Shown here piece after piece: positions 1 through 8,574 of a DNA stretch of 64,000 nucleotides. The stretch spans positions 124,001-188,000 of the forward strand of contig NZ_BIFH01000018.1 of the NCBI RefSeq assembly GCF_003967355.1, read 5' to 3'. Source of the stretch: Embleya hyalina. Its GTDB lineage: Bacteria > Actinomycetota > Actinomycetes > Streptomycetales > Streptomycetaceae. The notes beneath the pieces were generated by a model, which was not told the DNA's origin, did not search any database, and saw only the letters and a program-made list of their open reading frames with translations. The stretch's first letter is position 1; each line of letters starts with the position of its first letter. The position numbers were made by a program, and so were the translations under genes.

Positions 1-300
1 CACGGGAACGGTGCCGCCGGAGGGGCCGGCGCCGGGGCCGGTGCCGGACGTGCTCGCGGCGAGCAGTGCCTCCAGGGCGATCGGTCCCAGTACGGTGACC
101 GTGAGCTTCGCGGCCTGCTCGATCGTGATCTCGCCGCCCTGGCTCATCATCAGCCGGGCCACCTCGACGGTCAGCGCCGGCAGACCCTGCTTGACCACCA
201 CCCCGCAGGCGACCAGCGATCCCGCCAGGCTCGCCGCACACACCGTCCGGCCGAGCGCGCGCACGCCCGACGCTCGATTCGAGGACACACCGAAGGACAT
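1..300 (-). CDS. putative lipoprotein, 3' end outside window
   Basis: An open frame of 100 codons runs from an ATG whose complement ends at base 300 to the left edge without a stop, so the gene is partial. Residues 14-32 look like a signal peptide: an Arg-containing n-region, then an Ala/Leu-rich stretch ending in a lipobox-like SLVAC with Cys32. The rest is amphipathic and turns into a Gly/Pro/Ser/Thr-rich linker (residues 84-98) at the edge. A G-rich stretch (GGTGGGGGT) lies about 9 bases upstream of the ATG and can serve as ribosome site. I do not recognise the family. A cytoplasmic or membrane-anchored small protein is also possible. The 231 bases between this gene and the next show nothing I can name. 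Confidence 0.5.
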   Translation of the reverse strand, partial: MSFGVSSNRASGVRALGRTVCAASLAGSLVACGVVVKQGLPALTVEVARLMMSQGGEITIEQAAKLTVTVLGPIALEALLAASTSGTGPGAGPSGGTVPV

Positions 301-531
301 GCCGAATACCCCCACCGTCTCACCGCGGCCGGTGACCGGCGCCCGGTGGACGCGGATACCGACGCGCTCCCCCCACGGTCGCCGCGCACCACCGCGTACG
401 ACCCTCCCCGATCAGGGTAGGCGGACTCGCTTGCGCCGGCAGGGGTTTCGTGGAGATGGCGGCGGTGGGCGCCGGCGAAAGCGGCGCCTTGGCAGGGGCC
501 GCCTTCGCCGGGGTGGTGGGCGGTGGTCGAA

Positions 532-1026
532 TCAGTCCTCGACGTCGTGCCGCGCCGGTGTGTTCGCGTCGACGGGTTCGAGGACGAAGACCGGGATTCG
601 GCGGTCGGTCCGGAGTTGGTAGTCGGCGAAGTCCGGGTACGCGGCCACGGCTCGGCTCCACCACACGGCCTTCTCGTCGTCGAACACCTCGCGCGCCCGG
701 TACCCGCCGGCGGCCGTGCCGTCCTGGAGCCCGATGACCGGTTCGGCGACGAGGGAGGCGTACCACTGCGGGTTGGTCGGCTCGCCGCCCTTGGACGCGA
801 CGGCCGCGTAGCGCCCCTCGTGCTCGACACGCATCACCGGTGTCTTGCGGATCTTGCCGGACCTGGCGCCCCGATAGGTGAGCAGCACGGTGGGCAGGCC
901 CTTGATGGTGACGCCCACGGTGGTCCCGGTGCGCATGATCTGCTCGACGTGCTCGCGGACCCACGGCGACGCGCTCGGTTCGTAGTCGCCGGTGGGTATC
1001 GCGCTCTGGTCGATGTCGGTGGTCAT
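532..1026 (-). CDS. F420-type nitroreductase-family (DDN-like) protein
   Basis: The product is 164 residues and matches the deazaflavin (F420)-dependent nitroreductase-like split-barrel family of actinobacteria: a segment TYRGARSGKIRKTPVMRVEH (the usual family signature with Arg/Ser-Gly-Lys-x-Arg-x-x-Pro), a VASKGG turn, and a late RIPVF strand. Members bind F420 or similar cofactors and reduce varied substrates; the substrate here is unknown. I chose the ATG at 1026 because GGAG lies about 6 bases upstream. An in-frame ATG at 1080 would add 18 residues but lies inside the tandem palindrome at 1065-1102, which is more likely the control site of this gene. Family assignment is firm, substrate is not. 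Confidence 0.85.
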   Translation of the reverse strand: MTTDIDQSAIPTGDYEPSASPWVREHVEQIMRTGTTVGVTIKGLPTVLLTYRGARSGKIRKTPVMRVEHEGRYAAVASKGGEPTNPQWYASLVAEPVIGLQDGTAAGGYRAREVFDDEKAVWWSRAVAAYPDFADYQLRTDRRIPVFVLEPVDANTPARHDVED

Positions 1027-1064
1027 GGGCTCTCCTCGACGGGCTGTGCCTGTGCCTGACGGCA

Positions 1065-1102
1065 GATTGCTTATGCGCATAAGATTATGCGCATAAGCAA
1101 TC
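1065..1102. promoter_or_regulatory. tandem perfect palindrome, likely repressor operator
   Basis: Two identical copies of the 12-base palindrome TTATGCGCATAA lie at 1071-1082 and 1085-1096, separated by GA. The flanks extend the symmetry, so that 1065-1082 and 1085-1102 are perfect 18-base inverted arms (left arm GATTGCTTATGCGCATAA). The site is 39 bases upstream of the nitroreductase-like start at 1026. Such repeated dyads are typical of dimeric repressors bound in pairs. The MarR gene at 1925-2470 is the nearest regulator, but nothing here proves that it is the one acting. Confidence 0.6.
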
Positions 1103-1123
1103 CTGTGTCGAGAGCCGGGTGCG

Positions 1124-1768
1124 TCAGTGGCGGGTGGTGGTGCTCCCGGAGCGGCCCGCGCCGAAGCGTTCCAGCGCGGTGTCGATCGTGTCGGGATCGG
1201 CGCGGCCGACGGCCAGGACCGCGACGCGCTCGCCGTCCTGGGCCAGGAGGGTCGGGTACGCCGTCACGCCCAGCTCGGCCGCCCGCCGAAAGTCGGCCTC
1301 GGCCGCGTGACGGGCGGCCGGCCCGTCGAGCGCGGCGCCGATCTCCGTCGTGTCGAGGCCGGCCGCGGCGGCGACGCGGAGGAACGTACGGGGGTCCGAC
1401 AGGCTCAGCCCGTCGCGGTAGAACGCGGCCTGCACGTCGTTCGCCAGTGCCGCCGCCCGATCCGGCGCCGCCTGCCGAAGCACCGCCATGCCGTGCGCGG
1501 CCGCCGCGGAGTCCATGACGAACGATCCGTCTGCGATCAGCCGCTCGTACGCCGGCCCGAACACGACCCCGGTCAGCTCGCCGATCCGGGCATTCGCCCC
1601 CTGTACGTAGCCGAACTCGCGGATCGGCACGGCGCGTGGGCCGGTGAACAGTCCTCCCGACACCACCTCGACGGGCAGCTCGGGGTGGCGCGCGGTGACC
1701 TCGGCCAGGGTGGGGGCGAAGCCGTAGGACCAGCCGCAGTATGCGTCGAAGACGTAGACGAGTTTCAC
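1124..1768 (-). CDS. DsbA-family (FrnE-like) thioredoxin-fold protein
   Basis: The 214-residue product begins MKLVYVFDAYCGWSYGF, the first strand and redox motif of the DsbA/FrnE thioredoxin-fold group, and has the cis-proline segment near its end (VTAYPTLL). The active site reads Cys-Gly-Trp-Ser instead of CxxC, so it has one cysteine only; such CxxS variants cannot make the usual intramolecular disulfide and may act on glutathione- or mycothiol-type adducts or as isomerases. There is no signal peptide, so it should be cytoplasmic. The GTG at 1768 is preceded by GAAGG and places the conserved strand at the N terminus; a longer start would only add an Arg/Pro-rich leader. It lies downstream of a MarR gene on the same strand. 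Confidence 0.8.
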   Translation of the reverse strand: MKLVYVFDAYCGWSYGFAPTLAEVTARHPELPVEVVSGGLFTGPRAVPIREFGYVQGANARIGELTGVVFGPAYERLIADGSFVMDSAAAAHGMAVLRQAAPDRAAALANDVQAAFYRDGLSLSDPRTFLRVAAAAGLDTTEIGAALDGPAARHAAEADFRRAAELGVTAYPTLLAQDGERVAVLAVGRADPDTIDTALERFGAGRSGSTTTRH

Positions 1769-1843
1769 GGGAAGGGGCCTTCGTGGGAGGGGATGGCTCG
1801 GGTGCGGGCATCGCTCCGGCTGCGATCGCCGCTCGAAGCAATG

Positions 1844-1876
1844 TATCTGCTCCAACAGTATCTGTTCCGTCAGATA
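1844..1876. promoter_or_regulatory. TATCTG repeats, candidate operator
   Basis: In the 156-base gap between the MarR stop and the DsbA-like start, TATCTG occurs at 1844-1849 and 1859-1864 as a direct repeat, and its inverse CAGATA at 1871-1876, so the last two form an inverted repeat with a 6-base spacer. Position just upstream of the DsbA-like gene fits an operator for the adjacent MarR protein. The pattern is short, so the call is tentative. Confidence 0.35.
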
Positions 1877-1924
1877 TTCCCTCGTGCTCGATCGTACGAT
1901 TCGGCGAGCCCTGTCCGTCTCCGC

Positions 1925-2470
1925 CTAGCGCAGCCGCGGGAGGGCGTCGCGGGCCGCGTGGGACAGGATGCGCAGGCACTCCATGAACTGTTCCCGGGCC
2001 TCCTCGGGCAGTGGTGCCAGGAAGTGGCGGCGGATGTTCCGCACGTGGAGTCGACTGGCCCGCACCACGACGTCCCGACCGTGCGCGGTGAGCCGTACCA
2101 GCTTGCCGCGGCGATCCGTGGGGTCGTCGGTGCGCGCCACCAGGCCGGCCGCCTCCATACGGTCCACCAGGCGGGTCATCCCACCCGTGGTCAGGACCCG
2201 CTCCTGCGCGATCGCGCGCATCGACATGCCGGCGCCACCCGCCCGGCCCACGATCAGCAGCACCTCGTACATCAGGTGACTGATCCCGAACTCCTCCTCG
2301 ATCGCGCCGCCGAGCAGGTACTCCAGCCGCCCGGCCGCCCCCTGCAACCGCCCGAACGCGAGCACCAGCTCGTCGTTCGCGGCATCCTGCGCCGACTCGA
2401 TCCCGGCGACCTCGCCGTCGTCCACGCCCCGCCCCCTTCGCTCGCCCGATCCGACTTCCGCGACGATCAT
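1925..2470 (-). CDS. MarR-family transcriptional regulator
   Basis: The 181-residue protein has the MarR winged-helix layout: an N-terminal dimerisation helix, the recognition region (VLTTGGMTRLVDRMEAAGLV, about residues 93-112), and the wing with the signature DPTDRRGKLVRLTAHG. Helices after it close the dimer. It most likely represses the DsbA-like gene directly downstream, through the TATCTG repeats at 1844-1876, and perhaps the nitroreductase-like gene further down, in response to an oxidant or a phenolic ligand; that is inference from position. The start is uncertain: the ATG at 2470 has GAAGG with a very short spacer, and a GTG at 2425 has the better GAAGGGGG at good distance. Confidence 0.9.
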   Translation of the reverse strand: MIVAEVGSGERRGRGVDDGEVAGIESAQDAANDELVLAFGRLQGAAGRLEYLLGGAIEEEFGISHLMYEVLLIVGRAGGAGMSMRAIAQERVLTTGGMTRLVDRMEAAGLVARTDDPTDRRGKLVRLTAHGRDVVVRASRLHVRNIRRHFLAPLPEEAREQFMECLRILSHAARDALPRLR

Positions 2471-2647
2471 CGCGCCTTCGAGAGCTCGCCCCTCGCACTC
2501 CCGGCCCGCGCCGTGGTCCGGCGCGAGGACGGCCCCGTGTGTTCAGCCGAACGAGGGATGGCATCGCGCCGTCCCGCGCCCTCACGCTGGAGGTCGACAA
2601 CGGTGCCGGACCCGGGACGCGGCGGCGGAGAGGCGGGCGGGTGCGGC

Positions 2648-3733
2648 ATGACCGCGCGTAGGGACTTCCTCGGAGGCGTGACGGCCGTCGGCGCCTCGAC
2701 GTTCCTCGGCGGCAGCGGGACCGCGGCGGCGGGCGATCCGGGGTCGGACCCGGACGGCCCCGAACTCCGGGCCCGCAACACGATCGTCGCGATCGACGGC
2801 CACACGCAGCGCCACTACGACACGCTCCGGGCCGAGCTGATCCCGCACCTCGGTCCGGTCGTCGTCGTGGAGAACGACTCCCGAGGCGGCCTGTTCACCC
2901 TCGTCCACGAGGGCCGACGGGAGTCCCTGTGGCCCGTCTCCGACATCTTCGAACTGGCCAAGTCGATCGCCCACGTGCCGTTGGGCATCCTCTCGATCCT
3001 CGCGCCGTACCTGAGCCGGCGAATCCCGAACCCGCCCGATGCCGCGCGCCTGGACCGGCACGACGTGGACATGGTGGCGTTCAAGGGCCCCGGTACGAAC
3101 GCGTGGATCGCTCCGCTTCGGGCGTTCGGCGCCACCCTGGCCGACGCTCGGCGGCACCTCGACGACGCGCGCCTGCCCGGTCGGCTCGACGCGGCGAGCC
3201 GGCGAATCCTGGACGCGGCGCTGGAGTTCATCGCGGAATCGGTCAGCCGGGCCGCCTTCGACGCGCGGTCGTTCGAGGACTTCGCGGGCGGCCTGGGCGA
3301 GGCCATCGCCACCGACATCGAGTTCGCGGCCCGGGCGCAGATCGACGGCGTGGCCGCGTTGATGAACCGGTGGCGGGACGAGGTCGGCCCCGGCGATTGG
3401 CCCGGCCTGTACGTCGTCGTCCTGTCGATCTGGACCACGTCCGCCCCGAACCAGAACTCGATCATCGTCAAACGGTTCATGGACCCCGCGACCGCCGACT
3501 CGCACCTGATCGACGTCGCGACCGCCCAACCGCCCACCGACCCGGTCCTCGTCGCCCTCGACAACCTGGCCCGGATCGTGCAGGACAACGTCGCGGCGGA
3601 ACTCGTGTTCCCGCACGATCGGCGCTCGGCCGACGCGTTGAAGGGCCGCGAGGATCTGCTCGCCCGGGAGATCCTGCACCAACTGGCCTGCCCCTACCGG
3701 AGTTCCGAGCGGCCGAGAGGCACGGCGCGGTAG
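2648..3733 (+). CDS. Tat-exported protein of unknown function
   Basis: The 361-residue product starts MTARRDFLGGVTAVGAS, a twin-arginine signal (RRDFLGG) followed by a short Ala/Gly-rich core ending near GTAAA, so it should be exported folded by the Tat system. The mature part begins with a strand NTIVAIDGHT, contains a possible membrane-active segment (about residues 107-120, IAHVPLGILSILAPYL), and several helical stretches; one central strand reads LYVVVLSIWTTSAPNQNS. I do not recognise the family and see no cofactor or catalytic motif. The ATG at 2648 is chosen because it gives the Tat motif right at the N terminus; open reading extends far upstream only because of high G+C. It stands alone between the MarR gene and an LRR gene. 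Confidence 0.75.
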   Translation: MTARRDFLGGVTAVGASTFLGGSGTAAAGDPGSDPDGPELRARNTIVAIDGHTQRHYDTLRAELIPHLGPVVVVENDSRGGLFTLVHEGRRESLWPVSDIFELAKSIAHVPLGILSILAPYLSRRIPNPPDAARLDRHDVDMVAFKGPGTNAWIAPLRAFGATLADARRHLDDARLPGRLDAASRRILDAALEFIAESVSRAAFDARSFEDFAGGLGEAIATDIEFAARAQIDGVAALMNRWRDEVGPGDWPGLYVVVLSIWTTSAPNQNSIIVKRFMDPATADSHLIDVATAQPPTDPVLVALDNLARIVQDNVAAELVFPHDRRSADALKGREDLLAREILHQLACPYRSSERPRGTAR

Positions 3734-3803
3734 CGCGCGTCGTGGCGGTGGGGTCGGACCGTGCCGGCCGGTGTGTCGGGGGCTGCCCTTAGTGTTGCCC
3801 GGC

Positions 3804-4715
3804 ATGGGAGTTGCGTCGTTGGAGCGAATACTGTGTGCGGATCCGGGAGATCTCGGCACCTGGCGGGCCTACGGTGAGCTGTTGCGGGAGCGGGGTGACG
3901 CCCGTGGCCGGCTGATCGAGTTGGATCTGCGTCTCGCGCGCGAGGACCGGGACGACCGACGGCGGGCGCTGTCGGCCGAGATCGAACTCCTGACGCAGGA
4001 GCACCGGGAGCGCTGGGACGCCGAACTGCCGGCGGGCGTACAGGCCGTGGCGCGCGTGCACGGCTTCGCCACGAAGGTGGCCGTCGCCTGGGAGCCGGAG
4101 GCACCCGCGCGGATCGCCGAGGCCCTGACGAGCCGCCTCGTGACCGGGTTGCGGATCCGGCCGGGCAGCGCCGCCGAGGAGGCGGACGCCGAATACCTGA
4201 GCGACGCACCCGACTTCGACGAGCACGACATGCCGCTCCCGCCGCCGCCCCACGAGGCGGACGCCCTCGCGGATCTCGACTTCGGCGGAATCCGCGAACT
4301 GGACCTCTCGTACTTCCGCTTCGCCGACCCCGGCGCCCGACACCTCGCCGCGGCGACCTCCGGTGGGCGGATCGACACCCTGGACCTGCGCTACTGCGGC
4401 ATCGGCGACGACGGCGTGGCGGCCCTGGCCGCCTCCCCGATCTTCGCCGACGTCCGGCGGCTGCACCTGCAACACAACCGACTCACCGGCGCGGGTGTAC
4501 GCGAACTGACCCGCTTCGCGCGGCTTCGCGAGCTCGACCTCCGCTACAACCGCATCGGTGCCGACGGTGCACGGGCCCTGGCCGAGGCGCCGTTCGCCGG
4601 TTCGCTGCGGCGACTGCTCGCCCACCGCCAGGACGTCTCCGACGCCGGCGTGCGGATTCTGGCGTCCGCCACCGGGCTTCCGAGCGCACTGCGCAGCTTC
4701 TGGAGGAGCGTGTGA
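3804..4715 (+). CDS. leucine-rich repeat protein with TIGR02996-like N-domain
   Basis: Residues 1-50 (ending YGELLRERGDARGRLIELDL) match the repeat-companion domain TIGR02996, which precedes LRR or other repeats in planctomycetes, myxobacteria and some actinomycetes. From about residue 160 there are ribonuclease-inhibitor-type leucine-rich repeats with the LDLRYxxIGxxGAxAL pattern (for example IDTLDLRYCGIGDDGVAAL and LRELDLRYNRIGADGARAL), giving about five repeats. No signal peptide is present, so it should act in the cytoplasm as a protein-binding module. The stop overlaps the GTG of the next gene (GTGA at 4712-4715), so the two are translationally coupled and probably work together. No clear ribosome site precedes the ATG. 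The partner and role are unknown. Confidence 0.85.
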   Translation: MGVASLERILCADPGDLGTWRAYGELLRERGDARGRLIELDLRLAREDRDDRRRALSAEIELLTQEHRERWDAELPAGVQAVARVHGFATKVAVAWEPEAPARIAEALTSRLVTGLRIRPGSAAEEADAEYLSDAPDFDEHDMPLPPPPHEADALADLDFGGIRELDLSYFRFADPGARHLAAATSGGRIDTLDLRYCGIGDDGVAALAASPIFADVRRLHLQHNRLTGAGVRELTRFARLRELDLRYNRIGADGARALAEAPFAGSLRRLLAHRQDVSDAGVRILASATGLPSALRSFWRSV

Positions 4716-6733
4716 GCACCATCGAACCCATCGAACTCCGCGACCGTTTCTTCGTGTTGTCGGCCGGCTCGGCCGACGAAGACGAGGTGGCCCGCTACCG
4801 CGCCGAGGTCGACTCGATCGACACCGGGGCGGCCGCCGTCGTCGACGGGCTGGCGGTGTCCTGGCATCCGACGGCACGCTTCAAGGCGGTGCGATTCGTC
4901 GACGCGGACCGCATCGACCCGGCGGTGCGGGAGCGGTTCGCCCGGCCGAGTGCGGAAGTCCCCTATCTCGCCGCCGTGTTCGTGGATCCGCGCGAACTGT
5001 CGTTCCGAACCTTCGAGAACATCGTGCCCCTGGACCGGCTCTTCGAGGGGGTCCCACTGGACTGCGCGCTCGACGAACCGGTGGAACTCGCGCGGGACGC
5101 CTACTCGGCGCGGCTGCGGTTGCCCGACGCCGCCCGCGCCCGTCTCGAGGGCCTGGACGCGTGCGACCTCTACGTCCCGCCGCTCAACGGCGGCTCCCGT
5201 GGCGGCGAACGTTTCATCTTCCATTCGGCGCTCCTGGCCGACGCGCTCACCGAGGCGGTGTCCCGGGCCCTGCCCGAGGCGCTGCTCGACGGCTTCTCGC
5301 ACGTCAACCCGGTATTCCGGTGCAACCGCTTCGAGCCCGGCGACGCCAGGTTCCACCGGCATCGGGACACGCCCTACTACGACGCCGCACGCGGGCACGT
5401 TTCCCGGTACACGGTGCTGCTCTACCTCACCGGCGGCTCGGGGGAGCCCGCGCTCGACCTGACCGGGGGCGTCGCGCTCACCGACATCGAGGCTTTCGAC
5501 TGCGTCGTCTTCGACCAGCGGTACGAGCACGAAGGCGCGCCCTACCGGGACGGCCGCAAGGTGTTCCTGCGTACCGAACTCGTGCACCACCGGGCCGAGT
5601 CCGACATCGGCCACGATCCCGGGATCGGCGCGGCGTTCGGCAAGGCGTGCTACCTCACCGGCGAAAGCGTCTTCGCCCCGGAGCTGGCCCGATACGCCGA
5701 CGCCTACTACAACCGGGTCGCCGCCGCGCACTGGAACGTGCCGACCGCCGACGACGCCCGGTGCGAACCGTTCGTCCACAAGCGGTTCCGCGGGGTGGAC
5801 TTCGTCGCGAACGGCTACGACTTCTGGTTCGGGCGGCGCGAGGGGTTGTCGCTCGCGGCGTGTGCCGCGATCACCCTGCTGGACTACTTCAACTGCAAGC
5901 TCGGCGACACGGCGTTCCGTGACACGTGCGAGTCGGTCGTGATCGAGGCCGAGGACGCGGACTGGATCCCCGCCTTCCTCGCCGAGCGACGGGGCGCGGC
6001 CACGGGCGAGTTCGCGGACGCACGGCCCGCGGACGCCGTCGCACCCTTCGACAAGTCCCTGCTCTTCCCCGAATCGGAGGAGTCGAACGGCGCCTGCTGT
6101 CCGTTCCACGACCTCCTCGGCCTCGACGCCACGCGCCTCGACGACATCGTCGAACTCAACGAGGCGGCACAGGACTTCGCCAAGGCGCACATCATGCCCG
6201 CGCCGATTCTGATGCTCGGCCAGGACGTGGTTCTGGATCCGGAGAAGTTCGTCGTCCGGGACGATCGCATCCATGTGCTCGGCAAGGATCCGCTGACCCC
6301 GGTGAACTTCGCGGCCTGCTGGAACTCGGGCGGCACGGAGGCGAATTACCTCGATGTGGCGGCCACGGTCGGCGCCGCCCACTTCCTCGTCCCACCGATC
6401 CTGTTCACCGAGACGGACGACTGCTTCCACCTGCGGTTCGACTTCTTCCGCAACACCTGGATGGTGAAGCACCACCAACTGTCGGTCCCCGTCCCCAGGA
6501 TCCGCGGCTTCGAGGAAATGGACTTCGATCCCGACGAATGGGACGACCCGGTCCCCACGGCCGAGGCGTACCCCTGGATGACCGCGATCGACGGCTCACT
6601 GCTCGTCGACGCCGCGGGCGAACCCCGCCCCACCCCGTGGTGGGCGGAGGAGAGCGCTCGTGCGGCCGACCTCCGCGGCCACCTCCTGGACATCGAGGAG
6701 GAAGAGGACGACGAGGACGACGAGGACGAGTGA
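4712..6733 (+). CDS. 2-oxoglutarate/Fe(II) oxygenase-like protein with large unknown C-domain
   Basis: The 673-residue protein contains a prolyl-4-hydroxylase-type jelly-roll at about residues 130-295: the iron motif His217-x-Asp219 (HRHRDTPYYD), a core strand YTVLLYLTGG, the distal His273 (YEHEGAP) and an Arg about 15 residues later (KVFLRTEL) for 2-oxoglutarate. The next 350 residues are a domain I do not recognise, with conserved-looking Cys/His positions (ACCPFHD), followed by an acidic tail of Glu/Asp from residue 660. It starts inside the stop of the LRR gene with a strong GGAGG before the GTG. Hydroxylation of a protein bound by the LRR partner is the natural guess, but the substrate is unknown. 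Confidence 0.8.
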   Translation: MSTIEPIELRDRFFVLSAGSADEDEVARYRAEVDSIDTGAAAVVDGLAVSWHPTARFKAVRFVDADRIDPAVRERFARPSAEVPYLAAVFVDPRELSFRTFENIVPLDRLFEGVPLDCALDEPVELARDAYSARLRLPDAARARLEGLDACDLYVPPLNGGSRGGERFIFHSALLADALTEAVSRALPEALLDGFSHVNPVFRCNRFEPGDARFHRHRDTPYYDAARGHVSRYTVLLYLTGGSGEPALDLTGGVALTDIEAFDCVVFDQRYEHEGAPYRDGRKVFLRTELVHHRAESDIGHDPGIGAAFGKACYLTGESVFAPELARYADAYYNRVAAAHWNVPTADDARCEPFVHKRFRGVDFVANGYDFWFGRREGLSLAACAAITLLDYFNCKLGDTAFRDTCESVVIEAEDADWIPAFLAERRGAATGEFADARPADAVAPFDKSLLFPESEESNGACCPFHDLLGLDATRLDDIVELNEAAQDFAKAHIMPAPILMLGQDVVLDPEKFVVRDDRIHVLGKDPLTPVNFAACWNSGGTEANYLDVAATVGAAHFLVPPILFTETDDCFHLRFDFFRNTWMVKHHQLSVPVPRIRGFEEMDFDPDEWDDPVPTAEAYPWMTAIDGSLLVDAAGEPRPTPWWAEESARAADLRGHLLDIEEEEDDEDDEDE

Positions 6734-6770
6734 CCCGGGCCGGGGTGGGATCGACGCCGGTGCGACGGGG

Positions 6771-7592
6771 TCAGGCGTCGCGTTTTTCGAGCAGGAGGGT
6801 CCCGAGGAGCAGGAGGATCAGGGTCTCGGCCGCGAAGACCGCGAAGCCCGGCCAGGGCCGGAACATCTTGTCCGCGGCTTCGACCGACATGACCTGGCTG
6901 CCGGCGTTGGCGGGCATCAGCTTGGCGATCCAGTCGCCGGTCTTGCCGGGGATCAGGCCGACCACGCCGCCGACCACGAAGATCAGCGCGATGCCCAGGG
7001 TGATGGCGCCCGCGGTGTGCCGCAGCAGTACGCCCAGGGCCATGCCGAACAAACCGAGGACGGCCAGGTACAGACCCGTGCCGATCAGGGACCGGATCAC
7101 GCCGGGATCGCCCAGGGCGATGCCGACGTCCTTGGCGTCGAGCATCAGGTTGGCCAGGAAGTAGCAGCAGAAGCCGGTGATCGCGCCCACCACGAACAGG
7201 ACCAGGGCCAACACCAGGGCCTTGGCGGCGAGCATCGAGGCGCGCCAGGGCACCGCGGTCAGGCTGGTCCGGATCATGCCGGTCGAGTATTCGGCCGTCA
7301 TCGACATCACGCCGAGTACCAGCGCGGCGATCTGGCCGAACGCGACGCCCACGGTGAGCAGATCCGGCGCGTCGTTCTTCTTGCCCTCGGCCACGTCCTT
7401 GGCCACATCGCTCGCGGCGAGGGCGGCGATGCCCCAGCTGATCAGCACGCTCACCACGAACAGGGCGAGCAGGGTCCACACGGTCGAGCGTACGGTCTTG
7501 ATCTTGGCCCACTCGGAGTCCAGGATCCGGCCGAAGGTCAGTCGCGCGCCGGGCGCGAGCGCGGTCGGCGCGGCGGGTGCGGTAGTCGTCAT
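6771..7592 (-). CDS. ABC-2 type transporter permease
   Basis: The 273-residue protein has a short polar N terminus, then about six hydrophobic segments (for example VWTLLALFVVSVLISWGIA, a long stretch around ALVLALVLFVVGAITGFCCY, and a last one before LLLEKRDA), the normal layout of an ABC-2 permease. The ATG at 7592 is only 7 bases downstream of the stop of the ATPase gene, so both form one operon. The family exports peptides, lipids or drugs; nothing in the sequence fixes the substrate. It converges with the oxygenase gene across a 37-base gap. Confidence 0.9.
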   Translation of the reverse strand: MTTTAPAAPTALAPGARLTFGRILDSEWAKIKTVRSTVWTLLALFVVSVLISWGIAALAASDVAKDVAEGKKNDAPDLLTVGVAFGQIAALVLGVMSMTAEYSTGMIRTSLTAVPWRASMLAAKALVLALVLFVVGAITGFCCYFLANLMLDAKDVGIALGDPGVIRSLIGTGLYLAVLGLFGMALGVLLRHTAGAITLGIALIFVVGGVVGLIPGKTGDWIAKLMPANAGSQVMSVEAADKMFRPWPGFAVFAAETLILLLLGTLLLEKRDA

Positions 7593-7599
7593 CGTGGCC

Positions 7600-8574
7600 T
7601 CATCCGATCCGGTCGGCGACGGTCGGCGGACCCCACCCGGGGACCGCCTCGGCGGCGGTCTTCGGGGGTGTGCCGCCGGTGTGGTATTCGACGCTGTCGG
7701 CGGTGAGCCGCATGAACGCCTCTTCGAGCGAGGCCTCGACCTTCGCCAGTTCGTGCAGGAACACCCCGTTGTGCCCGGCGAGATCACCGACCTGATCGGT
7801 GGTCACCTCCTGGACCAGCAGCGCCCCCGCCGGGTCCCGGCTCACCTGCCAGCCCGCCGCCGCGGCGAGTTCGGCGAGCCGATCCGCCTGCGGGGAGCGC
7901 ACCTTCACGTGGCTGACCGAGTTCTCCGCGATGAACTGGGCGACGCCCGTGTCGGCGAGGATCCGCCCGCGCCCGATGACCAGGAGGTGATCGGCGGTCA
8001 GCGCCATCTCGCTCATCAGATGCGAGGAGACGAAGACCGTGCGGCCCTCGCCGGCGAGGCGCTTCATCAGGTTGCGGATCCACAGGATCCCCTCGGGGTC
8101 GAGCCCGTTCACGGGCTCGTCGAACAGCAGCACCCGGGGATCGCCGAGCAGCGCCCCGGCGATCCCCAGCCGCTGGCCCATGCCCAGCGAGAAGCCGCCC
8201 GAGCGCTTCTTGGCGACGGAGGTGAGGCCGACGATGTCCAGGACCTCGTCCACGCGGGTGAGCGGGATGCCGTTCGACTTGGCCAGTACCACCAGGTGGT
8301 CCCGGGCGGTCCGGCCGCCGTGCAGGGCCTTGGCGTCGATGAGCGCGCCGACCTGCACCATCGGCGCGCTCAGGTCGCGGTAGGCCCGACCGTCCACCGT
8401 GACCCGACCGGCACTGGGTCGGTCCAGACCCAGGATCATCCGCATCGTGGTGGACTTCCCCGCGCCGTTGGGTCCGAGGAACCCGGTGACCCGTCCGGGG
8501 TGGACCTCGAAGCTGACGTCGTCGACAGCCGTCTTCGCGCCGTACCTCTTGGTGAGGCTTTCCGCAACAATCAT
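7600..8574 (-). CDS. ABC transporter ATP-binding protein
   Basis: The 324-residue protein has Walker A GPNGAGKST (residues 35-43), the Q-loop region near VQVGALIDAKAL, the signature FSLGMGQR in place of LSGGQ, Walker B VLLFDEP and the switch His in SSHLMSE. The last 100 residues form the extra C-terminal domain typical of the drug-export (DRR/CcmA-like) group. It should energise the permease encoded 7 bases downstream. The start is the only ATG before the conserved first strand (MIVAESLTKRYG). Possible roles are self-resistance or lipid/peptide export; no resistance-gene partner is next to it. Confidence 0.93.
   Translation of the reverse strand: MIVAESLTKRYGAKTAVDDVSFEVHPGRVTGFLGPNGAGKSTTMRMILGLDRPSAGRVTVDGRAYRDLSAPMVQVGALIDAKALHGGRTARDHLVVLAKSNGIPLTRVDEVLDIVGLTSVAKKRSGGFSLGMGQRLGIAGALLGDPRVLLFDEPVNGLDPEGILWIRNLMKRLAGEGRTVFVSSHLMSEMALTADHLLVIGRGRILADTGVAQFIAENSVSHVKVRSPQADRLAELAAAAGWQVSRDPAGALLVQEVTTDQVGDLAGHNGVFLHELAKVEASLEEAFMRLTADSVEYHTGGTPPKTAAEAVPGWGPPTVADRIG

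Noticed and set aside
1127-2647. N-terminal extension of about 500 codons to the Tat-exported protein
   Set aside because: It is antisense to the DsbA-like and MarR genes and would bury the Tat signal in the middle of the protein.
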